From Pseudoduganella sp. (GTDB lineage Bacteria; Pseudomonadota; Gammaproteobacteria; Burkholderiales; Burkholderiaceae_D), in assembly GCA_021323265.1 (NCBI GenBank), contig JAJTCO010000005.1:1-64000 (forward strand): a stretch of DNA of 64,000 nucleotides, in the 5' to 3' direction. A program made the position numbers and the translations under genes. Shown piece by piece: positions 47,743 to 56,153 of this stretch (the first letter of the stretch is position 1; the number at the start of each line of letters is the position of its first letter). Below the pieces are notes generated by a model. That model saw nothing but the letters and a program-made list of their open reading frames with translations, had not been told where the DNA came from and made no database searches.

Positions 47743-48983
47743 GTGCGGTGGCGGCAAGCACGCACTCCAAGGGCAACCTCAATTTCGTCCTGGTCAGCAT
47801 CTTCATCGACATGCTGGGCATCGGCATCATCGTGCCGGTGCTGCCCATCCTGGTCGGCCAGTACGTGCAGGACCGCGAACTGCACGCGCTGTGGTACGGC
47901 ATCCTCGGCGCCACCTTCGGCCTGCTGCAGTTCATCTTCATGCCCATGCTTGGCGCCATCAGCGACCGCGTCGGCCGCCGTCCCGTGCTGCTGTACTCCA
48001 TGGCCGGCATGTGCATCAACTTCCTGGCCACGGCCCTGGCGCCCAACCTGGCCTGCCTGTTCATCGGCCGCGTGATCGGCGGCATGTCCTCGGCCAGCAT
48101 GTCGGTGGCATCGGCCTACGCATCGGACATCTCCAGCCACGACGACCGCTCCAAGAGCTTCGGCAAGATCGGCGCCGCCTTCGGCCTGGGCTTCATCTGC
48201 GGTCCGATGCTGGGCGGCCTGCTGGGCGACGTCGACCTGCACCTGCCTTTCTTCGTGGCGGCGGCGCTCTCCTTCGCCAACTTCGTGTACGGCTACTTCT
48301 ACGTGCCCGAATCGCTGCCCGAAGCGCAGCGCGGCAAGTTCAAGCTGGTGTCGATCAACCCGTTCAGCGCCCTGGCCAAGCTGGTCCGGCGCGATGAGAT
48401 CCGCGGCCTGGTGATCACCTTCGCCCTGGTGACCGGCGCGCAGATGATGCTGCAGTCGACCTGGGTGCTGTTTACCCACTTCCGCTTCGGCTGGAGCCCG
48501 GCGCAGAACGGCGCAGCCCTGTTCTGCGTGGGCCTGGCCGCTGCCGTGGTGCAGGCCGGCCTGCTTGGCATCTTCATCCGCAAGTTCGGCGAAGTGCGCC
48601 TCGCGCTGATCGGCCTGAGCTCGGGCGCCATCACCTACATGCTGTACGGCCTGGCGACGCAAGGCTGGATGATGTATGTCTTCATCCTGTGCAACCTGCT
48701 GTCCTTTGCCGCCGGCCCCGCGCTGCAAGGCATCGTGTCGAAGGCTACGCCGCCCAACGAACAGGGCGAGCTGATGGGGTCACTGCAGTCGATCAGCAGC
48801 CTTGGCAGCGTCGTCATGCCGCTGGTGGGCGGCGCCATTCTCAGCGCGGTGAGCCACCTGCCGCCCAGCGACTGGCGCATCGGCAGCACCTTCTTCGTCT
48901 GCTCCGCCATGCAGGCGATCGGCATTTACGTGGCATGGCGCTACTTCCGTCAACATCACATGGCGGCGCAATCCAGTGCATAA
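47739..48983 (+). CDS. MFS transporter, TetA(class C)-like drug/H+ antiporter family
   Basis: A 414-residue major facilitator with twelve predicted helices. The motif A loop is GAISDRVGRRPVLL, and the motif C-like helix (GLGFICGPMLGGLLGD) marks the antiporter 14/12-TMS drug group. Overall form and the start (FVLVSIFIDMLGIGIIVPVLPILV) match the TCR/Tet family. Export of a toxic compound is likely; tetracycline resistance should not be assumed. It starts inside the stop codon of the HD gene (ATGA). The following gene starts 8 bp later. Confidence 0.9.
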   Translation: MSAVAASTHSKGNLNFVLVSIFIDMLGIGIIVPVLPILVGQYVQDRELHALWYGILGATFGLLQFIFMPMLGAISDRVGRRPVLLYSMAGMCINFLATALAPNLACLFIGRVIGGMSSASMSVASAYASDISSHDDRSKSFGKIGAAFGLGFICGPMLGGLLGDVDLHLPFFVAAALSFANFVYGYFYVPESLPEAQRGKFKLVSINPFSALAKLVRRDEIRGLVITFALVTGAQMMLQSTWVLFTHFRFGWSPAQNGAALFCVGLAAAVVQAGLLGIFIRKFGEVRLALIGLSSGAITYMLYGLATQGWMMYVFILCNLLSFAAGPALQGIVSKATPPNEQGELMGSLQSISSLGSVVMPLVGGAILSAVSHLPPSDWRIGSTFFVCSAMQAIGIYVAWRYFRQHHMAAQSSA

Positions 48984-48990
48984 TTGCGCC

Positions 48991-49812
48991 ATGTCCGCAC
49001 GCCTGCATCGCCTCTTCCGCCAATTGCTCGCCGCCGCGTCCATCGTGGCGTGCGCGCCTGCGTACGCCAGTTGCTCGCGCGATATCGTCGTGCCGGTATC
49101 GAGCGTCGGGGTCAGCGTCATCGTCGGCAACGGCACCTTCAGCGGCATCTACCCGGAATTGCTGCGCAGCCTGGGGCCGCGCGCCGGCTGCCACTTCACT
49201 TTCGTTTCCGTGCCGCGCGCGCGCCAGGAGCTGATGTTCGAGACCGGCAAGGGCGACATCCTGCTGCCGGCCACGCGCACGCCGGCGCGCGACCTGCACG
49301 GCATCTTCGTTCCCATGGCCGGCCACCGCGCCATGCTCATTTCGCTGCATAGCCCGCGTCCACAGATCATCAACGGCCAGGACTTGCTGGAGCGGCGCGA
49401 CCTGCGCGTCGCCGTGGTGCGCGGCTACGATTACGGCGAAGCCTACCAGTCGCTGGTGCGCGAACTGGCCCGCCAGGGCCGCCTGTTCGTCGAGGTCGAT
49501 CCCACCGCCATCGCCCGGCTGCTGCACGTCGGCGCCGTGGACTTGACCATCATGGGCCCGACCATCCTGGCCGGCGCCATCAACCGCGAACCGCGCGTGC
49601 AGGGCATGCTGGAGCGCCTGCGCCTGGAGGCGCTGCCCGAATTGCCATGGCAGCAGACCGGCGTCTATGTGTCGCGCCACTCGCTCACGCCCGACGACCG
49701 CGCCGTCCTGCTGGAACTGCTCGAGCGCGCCGCCAAGTCGAATGTGGTGCTGGAAGGCTTCCAGCGCTACCACCGGCCGGAAATCCTCAACGAGAGCGTG
49801 CGCGCCCGCTGA
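48991..49812 (+). CDS. Periplasmic solute-binding protein, family 3-like
   Basis: A 273-residue protein with a signal peptide (RQLLAAASIVACAPAYA). The fold is that of ABC-type amino acid binding proteins: VGVSVIVGNGTFSGIYPELL in lobe 1, then DLRVAVVRGYDYGEAYQSL and GAVDLTIMGP at the hinge. Two cysteines (CSRD, GCHFTF) could form a disulfide. No ABC permease or ATPase lies nearby, so it may act as a stand-alone binding or sensing protein. The stop is shared with the next start (TGATG). Its substrate cannot be inferred. Confidence 0.8.
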   Translation: MSARLHRLFRQLLAAASIVACAPAYASCSRDIVVPVSSVGVSVIVGNGTFSGIYPELLRSLGPRAGCHFTFVSVPRARQELMFETGKGDILLPATRTPARDLHGIFVPMAGHRAMLISLHSPRPQIINGQDLLERRDLRVAVVRGYDYGEAYQSLVRELARQGRLFVEVDPTAIARLLHVGAVDLTIMGPTILAGAINREPRVQGMLERLRLEALPELPWQQTGVYVSRHSLTPDDRAVLLELLERAAKSNVVLEGFQRYHRPEILNESVRAR

Positions 49813-50654
49813 TGTCGCCCACCGTCGTCGCTGTCGTGCTGTGCGGCGCGCTGCTGCATGCGGGCTGGAACGCCCTGGTCAAGGGCGGCCGCGATCCCTT
49901 CTTCGGCAGCGTGCTGGTCGCCAGCGGCGCCGCCCTGCTCTCGCTGCCCCTGCTGCCCTTCCTGGCCCCGCCCGCCGCGGCCAGCTGGCCGTATGTCGCC
50001 GCCTCCACCGTCATCCACTACGCCTACTACGGCCTGCTGGCAGGCGCCTACCGCCACGGCGACATGAGCCACGCCTATCCCTTGATGCGCGGCAGCGCGC
50101 CCCTGCTGGTCGCCCTGTCCAGCGTGCCGCTGCTCGGCGAGCAGCTCGCGCCCGCCCAGTACGCGGCCGTCGCCTGCATCAGCGGCGGCATCTTCGGCCT
50201 GTGGTTCGCCACCCGCGCGCCCGCCAGCCGGAACGGCCGCAGCACCGCGTTCGCCCTGGCCAACGCCCTCGTCATCGCCGCCTACACGCTGCTGGACGGC
50301 ATGGGCGCGCGTGCCTCGGGCGCGCCGGCCGCCTACGTCATGTGGCTGCACGTGCTGAGCGCCATCGGCCTGCTGGCCTGGTGCGCGCTGCGCTGCCCGC
50401 GCCAGCTGCACGGCTACGCCAGGCAGCACTGGCGCGTCGCGCTGCTGGGCGGTGCCGGCACGCTCGGTTCCTACGGCCTCGCGCTGTGGGCCATGACGGT
50501 CGCGCCAGTGGCCGCCGTCGCCGCACTGCGCGAAACCTCGATCCTGTTCGCCGCCCTGATCGCCCGGTTCTTCCTGGCCGAGCGCATCGGCCGCAAGCGG
50601 GCCATCGCCATCGCCGCCATTGCCGCCGGCGCGGTGCTGATGCGCCTGGCCTAG
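49812..50654 (+). CDS. EamA/DMT-family transporter
   Basis: A 280-residue protein with ten hydrophobic helices in two repeats (two EamA units). The end of each repeat carries the typical small/charged motif (YPLMRGSAPLLVALSSVPLLGEQ; AALRETSILFAALIARFFLAERIG). These proteins usually export amino acids or other metabolites. The ATG overlaps the upstream stop (TGATG), so it closes the chain of coupled genes from 47092. It is followed by the promoter of the retron-like element. Confidence 0.88.
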   Translation: MSPTVVAVVLCGALLHAGWNALVKGGRDPFFGSVLVASGAALLSLPLLPFLAPPAAASWPYVAASTVIHYAYYGLLAGAYRHGDMSHAYPLMRGSAPLLVALSSVPLLGEQLAPAQYAAVACISGGIFGLWFATRAPASRNGRSTAFALANALVIAAYTLLDGMGARASGAPAAYVMWLHVLSAIGLLAWCALRCPRQLHGYARQHWRVALLGGAGTLGSYGLALWAMTVAPVAAVAALRETSILFAALIARFFLAERIGRKRAIAIAAIAAGAVLMRLA

Positions 50655-50656
50655 GG

Positions 50657-50685
50657 TTGACATCCTGTCAAATTTTGCCTACTGT
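50657..50685 (+). promoter_or_regulatory. Promoter of the retron-like element
   Basis: Consensus TTGACA (50657-50662), 17-bp spacer, then TACTGT (50680-50685). The predicted start point falls at about 50691-50693, at the first base of the a1-like strand of the structured RNA. TTGACA...TGTCAA also forms a short inverted repeat (50657-50662 and 50666-50671), which could bind a repressor. Confidence 0.6.
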
Positions 50686-50692
50686 GGCGCTC

Positions 50693-50855
50693 GGGCGGAT
50701 CCTTCAAGCCGGCCTGTCTTTTGCCTCGCGCAGGGACAGCCTCTACGGGGCTACCCCGTGGGATGCTTTTTGTTCCGCACTTCGCCGCATGAGCGGCATT
50801 GCGCTGGCGCGCAACCATGCTCACGCATCACGAGACTCGTTGAAGGCGCTCCGCC
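50693..50855 (+). ncRNA. Candidate retron msr-msd RNA
   Basis: The ends of this stretch are complementary. GGGCGGA (50693-50699) pairs with TCCGCCC (50850-50856 less its last base here), and CTTCAA (50702-50707) pairs with TTGAAG (50840-50845), separated by a small internal loop. This is the a1/a2 arrangement of retrons. AGC follows directly at 50707-50709, where a branching guanosine would be expected (G50708). Inside are hairpins at about 50711-50741 (GGCCTGTC...GACAGCC, one bulge), 50745-50759 (ACGGGG/CCCCGT) and 50784-50797 (GCCGC/GCGGC). The region lies between the promoter and the reverse transcriptase start. Exact msr/msd boundary is unknown. The assignment is structural inference. Confidence 0.55.
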
Positions 50856-50867
50856 CTTTCTCGCCGC

Positions 50868-52208
50868 ATGAATTCCGTCCGACATACCGTACTTGCACTG
50901 GCCGACATGATGCTGGCGACGGTGGCCAGCCCGGCAAGCCTGATCGCCGCCTGTCAGCGCGTTTTCGGCACGACCCCGGCATGGGTACCGCGGGTATGTT
51001 TTGCACTCATCGATCGAACGGGCGACAACTTCCATTGCTTCAGCCGCCAGGAACTGGCGGACATCCTGCTGCAGCTGCTCTTTCACGGCCCGCAAACGGA
51101 GCGCATCGCATTGCCGCCCGTGCGCCGCTATTGCACCGAGCCGGCCAGGCAAGCGCCAAGGCCCGCGTGGCTTGCGGCGCTCGCGCTTCCCGATCTGCCT
51201 TCGGTCGGCGCGCTGGCAGGCTGGCTGGGGGAACCCGTCGGCGCACTGGCCTGGCTCGCCGACCAATGGCGCAGTGAAGACGGCAATCGATCGCGTCTCC
51301 AGCATTACCACTATCGCTGGGTTCCCAAGCGCAGCGGCGGCGTGCGCCTGATCGAAATTCCCAAGGCGCGCTTGCGGCGCATCCAGCACAAGATCCTGCG
51401 CCAGATCCTGGACCGGGTGCCGCCCCATCCCGCCGCGCACGGCTTCCTGCGCGGACACTCCTGCCTCACGCACGCGGCCCTGCATGCCGGGCAGGAAGTC
51501 GTCATCCGCATGGACTTGAAGGACTTCTTCCCGAGCATTCAATATGCGCGCATCCATGCCCTGTTCGAAAAGCTTGGCTACACGACGAACGTGGCCGGTA
51601 CGCTGGCCCGCGTATGCGTCAACCGCACGCCGCCATCCGCCATCCGCGACCAGGCGGCAGGTTCGCTCTCATGGCCCGAACGCCATGCATTGAAAAGCCC
51701 GCACCTGCCGCAAGGCTCCCCGTGCTCGCCGGCGCTGGCCAATCTTTGCGCGTATCGTCTCGACCTGCGGCTTGCATCGTTGGCGCGCCCGCTGGGCGCA
51801 AGCTATAGCCGCTACGCCGACGACCTGGTATTTTCGGGTGGACCGGATTTCGCACGCAGCGCGGAACGCTTCCGCGTCCGGGCAGCAGCGATTGCGCTTG
51901 AGGAGGGATTTCAGGTCAATACCCGCAAGAGCCGGGTGATGCGGAAAGGGGCGCGCCAGCAGGTCACCGGCATCGTGGTCAATGCCCATCCCAACCTTGC
52001 GCGCAGCGAGTATGACCGGCTCAAAGCGACGCTGACCAACTGCGTGCGCCACGGACCGGATTCCCAGAATCGCCAGAACCACCCGGACTACCAGGCCTAC
52101 CTCGCCGGCAGGGTCTCGTACGTGAAGATGGTGAACGCGAGTCGTTCCGCCAAGCTGCAACGGCTATTCGATGCCGTTGCGTGGCCCCAGGATGCGCCGT
52201 CCGCCTAG
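50868..52208 (+). CDS. Retron-type reverse transcriptase with N-terminal extension
   Basis: A 446-residue reverse transcriptase. Asp216 (RMDLKDFFPSI) and YADD (316-319, SRYADDLVFSG) give the catalytic acids; QGSPCSPALAN is the block-4/5 motif. Retron hallmarks are VTG (366-368, QQVTGIVVN) and a degenerate NAxxH, here HAALH (202-206). An N-terminal extension of about 140 residues has no motif I know. Similar long N-termini occur in myxobacterial retron enzymes. Retron RTs make branched msDNA, and most tested retrons act in phage defence with an effector. None is evident here, since the next gene is convergent. The stop shares CTAG with it. Confidence 0.85.
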   Translation: MNSVRHTVLALADMMLATVASPASLIAACQRVFGTTPAWVPRVCFALIDRTGDNFHCFSRQELADILLQLLFHGPQTERIALPPVRRYCTEPARQAPRPAWLAALALPDLPSVGALAGWLGEPVGALAWLADQWRSEDGNRSRLQHYHYRWVPKRSGGVRLIEIPKARLRRIQHKILRQILDRVPPHPAAHGFLRGHSCLTHAALHAGQEVVIRMDLKDFFPSIQYARIHALFEKLGYTTNVAGTLARVCVNRTPPSAIRDQAAGSLSWPERHALKSPHLPQGSPCSPALANLCAYRLDLRLASLARPLGASYSRYADDLVFSGGPDFARSAERFRVRAAAIALEEGFQVNTRKSRVMRKGARQQVTGIVVNAHPNLARSEYDRLKATLTNCVRHGPDSQNRQNHPDYQAYLAGRVSYVKMVNASRSAKLQRLFDAVAWPQDAPSA

Positions 52209-54076
52209 GGCTTTTCCAGCACGGGCAATTCGACGGAACTGCCGTGGAACACTCGCTGCGTGGCCTTGCGGTAGTCCCCGGGCGCGGCAAGGAAGATGTT
52301 CGGCACGTAAGACTGCGGATTGCGGTCGTACAGCGGGAACCAGCTGGACTGGATCTGGATCATCACACGGTGGCCGGGCAGGATCACGTGGTTCACCGGC
52401 GGCAACGCGAAGCTGTATTTCACCGCCTTGTTGGCCGGGATCGCCGACGGCTTCTCGAAGCTGTCGCGATAGCGGCCGCGCAGGATGTCCATCGACAGCG
52501 GCAGCTGGTAGCCGCCCAGGCTGGGCTGCGACGGCACTTCATCCGGGTAGACATCGATCACCTTCACCACCCAATCGGCATCGGTACCCGAGGTGGATGC
52601 CTGCAGGTGCACCATCGGCGCGCCGGACAGCACCAGCGGCTCCTTCAGCGGTTCGGACACATAGCTCAGCACATCGGGACGGTCGCTGACAAAGCGCTGG
52701 TCGCCGACCAGCCACGGCTTCCATACAGTCTCATCTTCCATACGCACTGGCCGCGGCACGAACGGCACCGGCTTGGCCGGATCGGCCACGTACTCGTCAT
52801 ATGCCGGTGCGCCGGCTGCTGCCCTGGTGAAGGACAGCTTGAAACCTCCCTGCAGGTACGCCGGCCTGGCCACCGACTGCGGCCATTGCGCAAAACGCTG
52901 CCACTGGTTGCTGCCCGTCTGGTACCACAGCACCGGCGGCGTGCCGGCCGCAGGCGCGCCGTCGACCAGATGCTGCTTCAGGAACGGCAGCATCACGTCG
53001 CGGCGGAACTGCAGCGCCGTATCGCCGGCAAAGCGCAAGGCGCCCAGCGCGGACCCGTCGTAATTGACGCCGCTATGGCGCCACGGCCCGACGGCCAGGT
53101 AGTTCAGCGTATTGTCCCGATCCTGCTTTTCCAGCGCCGCGTAGGTCGCGTAGGTGCCGTAGATGTCCTCCTGGTCCCATTGCCCCACCACGTGCAGGGT
53201 CGGCACCGTCAGCTTGCGCTGGCCCAGGATGCGGTCCAGCGCCTGTTCCTGCCAGAAGCTGTCGTAGGCCGGGTGTTCGAACAGCTTCCTGGTGAAATTC
53301 AACTGGTCCAGCCCGTGCTGGCGCGCCAGCGCGGCCACCGAGCCCGCGCGCAGGGCCCAGTCGTAATCGTCGTAGACGCCGGTCGCCAGCGCCTCCCCCT
53401 TGCCGCGCGCCGTATTCTGGCCGGCAAGGTAGGACAGCGTATTGACGCGGAACGCGCCGTTGTGGAACCAGTCGTCGCCGCGCCAGCCGTCCACCATGGC
53501 GCTCATCGGCACCGCCGCCTTCAGCGCGGGATGCGCTTCGGTCAGGGCCATCAGCACCGTAAAGCCTTCGTAGGAGGAACCGATCATGCCGACCTTGCCG
53601 TTCGTTTCAGGCACGTTGCGCACCAGCCATTCGATGGTGTCCCACGCGTCCGTGCCGTTGTCGGTCTGGCTGGTGTTCAGCGGACCGCGCACCGGACGGG
53701 TCATCACGTACTCGCCTTCCGAGCCGAACTTGCCGCGCACATCCTGGAACACGCGGATGAAATCGCGCCCGAACACTTCGTCCCCCAGCGGCAGCGCCGC
53801 CTGCATGGCCGGACTGACGTTGCGCTTGGCGCGGCCGGCCGCGTTGTACGGGGTGCGCGTCAGGATGATGGGCGCCTTGCTGGCGCCCTTCGGCACGACA
53901 ATGACCGTGTACAGCTTCACCCCGTCGCGCATGGGCAGCATGACGACGCGTTTCACGTAGTCCGCCTGCTCCTGCGGCGCCGCGAAGCCGGCCACGATGT
54001 CGGGCGCCATGGGCGACGTCTGGGCGCCGGCCTGGGACGCCAGCAACACGGTGGATAGGATGAGGCTGAAACGCAT
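52205..54076 (-). CDS. CocE/NonD-family hydrolase (X-Pro dipeptidyl-peptidase type), exported
   Basis: A 623-residue alpha/beta-hydrolase. The signal peptide (SLILSTVLLASQAGAQ) starts at the ATG at 54076. The N-terminal catalytic domain has the Ser in GMIGSSYEGF, the Asp in GQWDQEDIYG and the His in GPWRHSG. A cap region and a C-terminal jelly-roll (LQASTSGTDADWVVKVIDVYP) follow, as in cocaine esterase and alpha-amino acid ester hydrolases. These cleave esters or amides; the substrate is unknown. It converges with the retron-like reverse transcriptase and shares CTAG stops. Confidence 0.9.
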   Translation of the reverse strand: MRFSLILSTVLLASQAGAQTSPMAPDIVAGFAAPQEQADYVKRVVMLPMRDGVKLYTVIVVPKGASKAPIILTRTPYNAAGRAKRNVSPAMQAALPLGDEVFGRDFIRVFQDVRGKFGSEGEYVMTRPVRGPLNTSQTDNGTDAWDTIEWLVRNVPETNGKVGMIGSSYEGFTVLMALTEAHPALKAAVPMSAMVDGWRGDDWFHNGAFRVNTLSYLAGQNTARGKGEALATGVYDDYDWALRAGSVAALARQHGLDQLNFTRKLFEHPAYDSFWQEQALDRILGQRKLTVPTLHVVGQWDQEDIYGTYATYAALEKQDRDNTLNYLAVGPWRHSGVNYDGSALGALRFAGDTALQFRRDVMLPFLKQHLVDGAPAAGTPPVLWYQTGSNQWQRFAQWPQSVARPAYLQGGFKLSFTRAAAGAPAYDEYVADPAKPVPFVPRPVRMEDETVWKPWLVGDQRFVSDRPDVLSYVSEPLKEPLVLSGAPMVHLQASTSGTDADWVVKVIDVYPDEVPSQPSLGGYQLPLSMDILRGRYRDSFEKPSAIPANKAVKYSFALPPVNHVILPGHRVMIQIQSSWFPLYDRNPQSYVPNIFLAAPGDYRKATQRVFHGSSVELPVLEKP

Positions 54077-54217
54077 GGTATCTCCTGCGGGCAAGAAAAA
54101 TTTCCGGCAATATTACTAGAAAAGTAACGTCGCCGCCCAATGCGCGTGTGCGCACATACCGCCCCCGAACGCCTCAGCAATAATGGCTCCTATACGAATA
54201 GTCGAAGGAGCGCGATC

Positions 54218-54592
54218 ATGAAAAATTGGCTGCTGGCGGCCCTGCTGGCCGCCTCCATGAGCGGTGGCATGGTCTTGCTTGCGCCGGCCAGCGCCGACGT
54301 CACCATGGCGCGCCTGCCCCCGCCGCCACCGCGCGACGAAGCCGTGCCGCCGGTACGCCGCGGCCACATCTGGACACCGGGTTACTGGCATTGGAATGGC
54401 AGCCGCCATATCTGGGTGAAAGGCAAGTACGTGCGCGCGCGCGACGGCTACTACTGGCGCGAACCGGCCTGGGCCCAGCTCGAAAATGGCCACTGGCGCC
54501 TGGAACGGGGCCGCTGGGAGCGCAGCGAGCGCGACGCGGCAGCCGGCCCGAACCGGCGCGACCACCACCCGCACAACCCTTACCGGCAATAA
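54218..54592 (+). CDS. Exported YXWGXW-type small protein
   Basis: A 124-residue protein. A signal peptide (LLAALLAASMSGGMVLLAPASA) is followed by PPPPPR and aromatic motifs (TPGYWHWNGSRHIWVKGKY, RDGYYWREPAW). It ends in a basic, His-rich tail NPYRQ. The same order PPPP - GYWxWxGxRHxWVxG - NPYR occurs in the protein at 41924-42475, so the two are paralogues, but this one lacks the acidic DxDxDG repeats. GAAGGAG lies 7 nt before the ATG. Function unknown; envelope location is inferred from the signal. Confidence 0.78.
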   Translation: MKNWLLAALLAASMSGGMVLLAPASADVTMARLPPPPPRDEAVPPVRRGHIWTPGYWHWNGSRHIWVKGKYVRARDGYYWREPAWAQLENGHWRLERGRWERSERDAAAGPNRRDHHPHNPYRQ

Positions 54593-54593
54593 A

Positions 54594-54626
54594 TGTCCAC
54601 CTGGGGGCCTGACCCCACGGTGGACA
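54594..54626. repeat. Perfect palindromic hairpin (REP-like or terminator)
   Basis: TGTCCACC (54594-54601) pairs with GGTGGACA (54619-54626). The inner TGGGG (54602-54606) pairs with CCCCA (54613-54617) around a 6-base loop, with one bulged C. No T-run follows. The GGGG...TGACCCC core resembles short palindromes repeated in other betaproteobacterial genomes; only this copy was noticed here. Confidence 0.6.
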
Positions 54627-54663
54627 ACTTGACAGGGAGCCGCCGAACTGTAACCATTGCGGG

Positions 54664-54714
54664 ATGAAATTCATCCAATCACATCTGTTTTCCCGCAATT
54701 GGTGGCGCCGCTGA
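54664..54714 (+). CDS. trpS leader peptide with tandem Trp codons
   Basis: A 16-codon frame reads MKFIQSHLFSRNWWRR and ends in TGA. Two adjacent TGG codons (54700-54705) lie near its end, the classic form of a tryptophan attenuator leader. Codons 13-16 fall inside the first arm of an RNA hairpin (54702-54712 with 54718-54728). The terminator-like hairpin (54754-54782) and trpS follow. The Shine-Dalgarno is weak. Ribosome stalling at the Trp codons when charged tRNA-Trp is scarce should free downstream RNA and let transcription reach trpS. Confidence 0.75.
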   Translation: MKFIQSHLFSRNWWRR

Positions 54715-54782
54715 CTTAGCGCGGCCACTGAAAAGTGATGTGATTTTAATATCAACGCCGCCTCTGTCCAGGTGGCGTTTTT
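54702..54782 (+). promoter_or_regulatory. Transcription attenuator of trpS
   Basis: Arm 1 (54702-54712, GGTGGCGCCGC region, covering the second Trp codon) pairs with arm 2 (54718-54728, GCGCGGCCAC), with two central mismatches. Arm 3 (54754-54763, AACGCCGCCT) pairs with arm 4 (54770-54779, AGGTGGCGTT, one G-T pair), followed by a T-run to 54782. GCGGC in arm 2 (54721-54725) can pair with GCCGC in arm 3 (54757-54761), giving the antiterminator. This is the standard 1:2, 2:3 and 3:4 arrangement, read by eye without folding energies. Confidence 0.7.
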
Positions 54783-54819
54783 CTTGGCGCAATCGATAGG
54801 GGCTAGCAGAAGGAACCCT

Positions 54820-55839
54820 ATGAGCCAGCCAGCATCCCCTGCCAAACCGATCATCCTGACCGGCGACCGCCCGACCGGTCCGCTGCACCTCGGCCACTTC
54901 GTGGGCAGCCTGCGCAACCGCGTGTCCTACCAGGACGACTACCAGCAATTCATCATGCTGGCCGACTCCCAGGCGTTGACCGACAATATGGACGACACCA
55001 ACAAGGTGCACCGCAACGTGGTGGAGGTGGCGCTGGACTACATGGCCTGCGGCATCGACCCGGCCAAGTCCACCATCCTGATCCAGTCGCAGATCCCGGA
55101 ACTGGCCGAGCTGACCTTCTATTACCTGAACATGGTCACCGTGGCGCGCCTCGAGCGCAACCCGACCGTGAAGCAGGAAATCGTGCTGCGCGGCTTCGAG
55201 CGCGACATCCCGGCCGGCTTCCTCACCTACCCGGCCTCGCAGGCGGCCGACATCTCGGCCTTCAAGGCCACCATCGTGCCCGTCGGCGAAGACCAGATCC
55301 CGATGATCGAGCAGACCAACGAGATCGTGCGCAAGTTCAACCGCCTGGCCAACAAGGAAATCCTGGTCGAGTGCAAGGCCGTGGTGCCGGAAGTGGGCCG
55401 CCTGCCGGGCATCGACGGCAAGGCGAAGATGTCCAAGTCGCTGGGCAACGTGATCAACCTGGGCGCCAGCGCCGACGAGATCAAGGCCGCCGTGAAGATG
55501 GTCTACACCGACCCGCTGCACCTGAAAGTGTCCGATCCGGGCCACCTGGAGGGGAACGTCGCCTTCATTTACCTGGACGCCTTCGACACCGACAAGGCCA
55601 GCCTGCAGGAAATGAAGGATCACTACGTGCGCGGCGGCCTGGGCGACTCCGTCGTCAAGAAGCGCCTGGAAGCGGTGCTGCAGGACATGCTGGCCCCGAT
55701 CCGCGCCCGCCGCGAAGAGCTGGCCAAGGACAAGGGCTACATCATGCAGGTGCTGAAGGAAGGCACCCTGCGCGCGCGCGAAGTGGCGGCGCGCACCACC
55801 GATGAAGTGAAGGCGGCCCTCGGCCTGACCTACTTCTGA
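54820..55839 (+). CDS. trpS: Tryptophan--tRNA ligase
   Basis: A 339-residue class I aminoacyl-tRNA synthetase. The HIGH-type motif is [11 protein letters not shown] and the KMSKS motif is intact ([11 protein letters not shown]). The tryptophan-pocket region includes [20 protein letters not shown]. It charges tRNA-Trp with tryptophan in the cytoplasm. The ATG has AAGGA about 6 nt upstream, chosen over an upstream in-frame ATG that lies inside the attenuator. Control by the leader peptide and attenuator directly upstream is likely. The stop overlaps the next start (TGATG). Confidence 0.97.
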   Translation: MSQPASPAKPIILTGDRPTGPLHLGHFVGSLRNRVSYQDDYQQFIMLADSQALTDNMDDTNKVHRNVVEVALDYMACGIDPAKSTILIQSQIPELAELTFYYLNMVTVARLERNPTVKQEIVLRGFERDIPAGFLTYPASQAADISAFKATIVPVGEDQIPMIEQTNEIVRKFNRLANKEILVECKAVVPEVGRLPGIDGKAKMSKSLGNVINLGASADEIKAAVKMVYTDPLHLKVSDPGHLEGNVAFIYLDAFDTDKASLQEMKDHYVRGGLGDSVVKKRLEAVLQDMLAPIRARREELAKDKGYIMQVLKEGTLRAREVAARTTDEVKAALGLTYF

Positions 55840-56153
55840 TGCTTCCCGCCGCCTGGCTGGCCGCCCTGTACGCGCTGGCCAGCGCGGCCTGCCTCATCGC
55901 CTATGCGCGCGACAAGCAGGCCGCGCGCCAGGCGCGCCCGCGCACGCCCGAGCGCACCCTGCTCCTGCTGGGCCTGGCCGGTGGCTGGCCTGGCGCCCTG
56001 GTGGCGCAACAGCTGCTGCGCCACAAATCCGTCAAGCCGTCGTTCCAGCGCAAGTTCTGGCTCACCGTCGTGCTGAACGGCGCGGCCCTGCTGGCCGCCC
56101 TACAGGCCGGATGGATAGGTTTCGGCGGGCTCGTCGTGGTGCCAGGGGGCTGA
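55839..56153 (+). CDS. DUF1294 membrane protein
   Basis: A 104-residue protein with two or three hydrophobic helices (WLAALYALASAACLIAYA; TLLLLGLAGGWPGALVAQQ; FWLTVVLNGAALLAALQAG). The AYARDKQAARQ and HKSVKPSFQRKFW segments are typical of DUF1294. Full-length members often carry an N-terminal cold-shock-like domain, absent here. Function unknown. Coupled to trpS by a TGATG overlap. Its last 54 bases overlap the convergent esterase-like gene, so the last 17 codons are read on both strands. Confidence 0.85.
   Translation: MLPAAWLAALYALASAACLIAYARDKQAARQARPRTPERTLLLLGLAGGWPGALVAQQLLRHKSVKPSFQRKFWLTVVLNGAALLAALQAGWIGFGGLVVVPGG

Noticed and set aside
47739..48983. Calling the MFS transporter a tetracycline resistance gene
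   Set aside because: The family is broad and no residue pattern here is specific for tetracycline.
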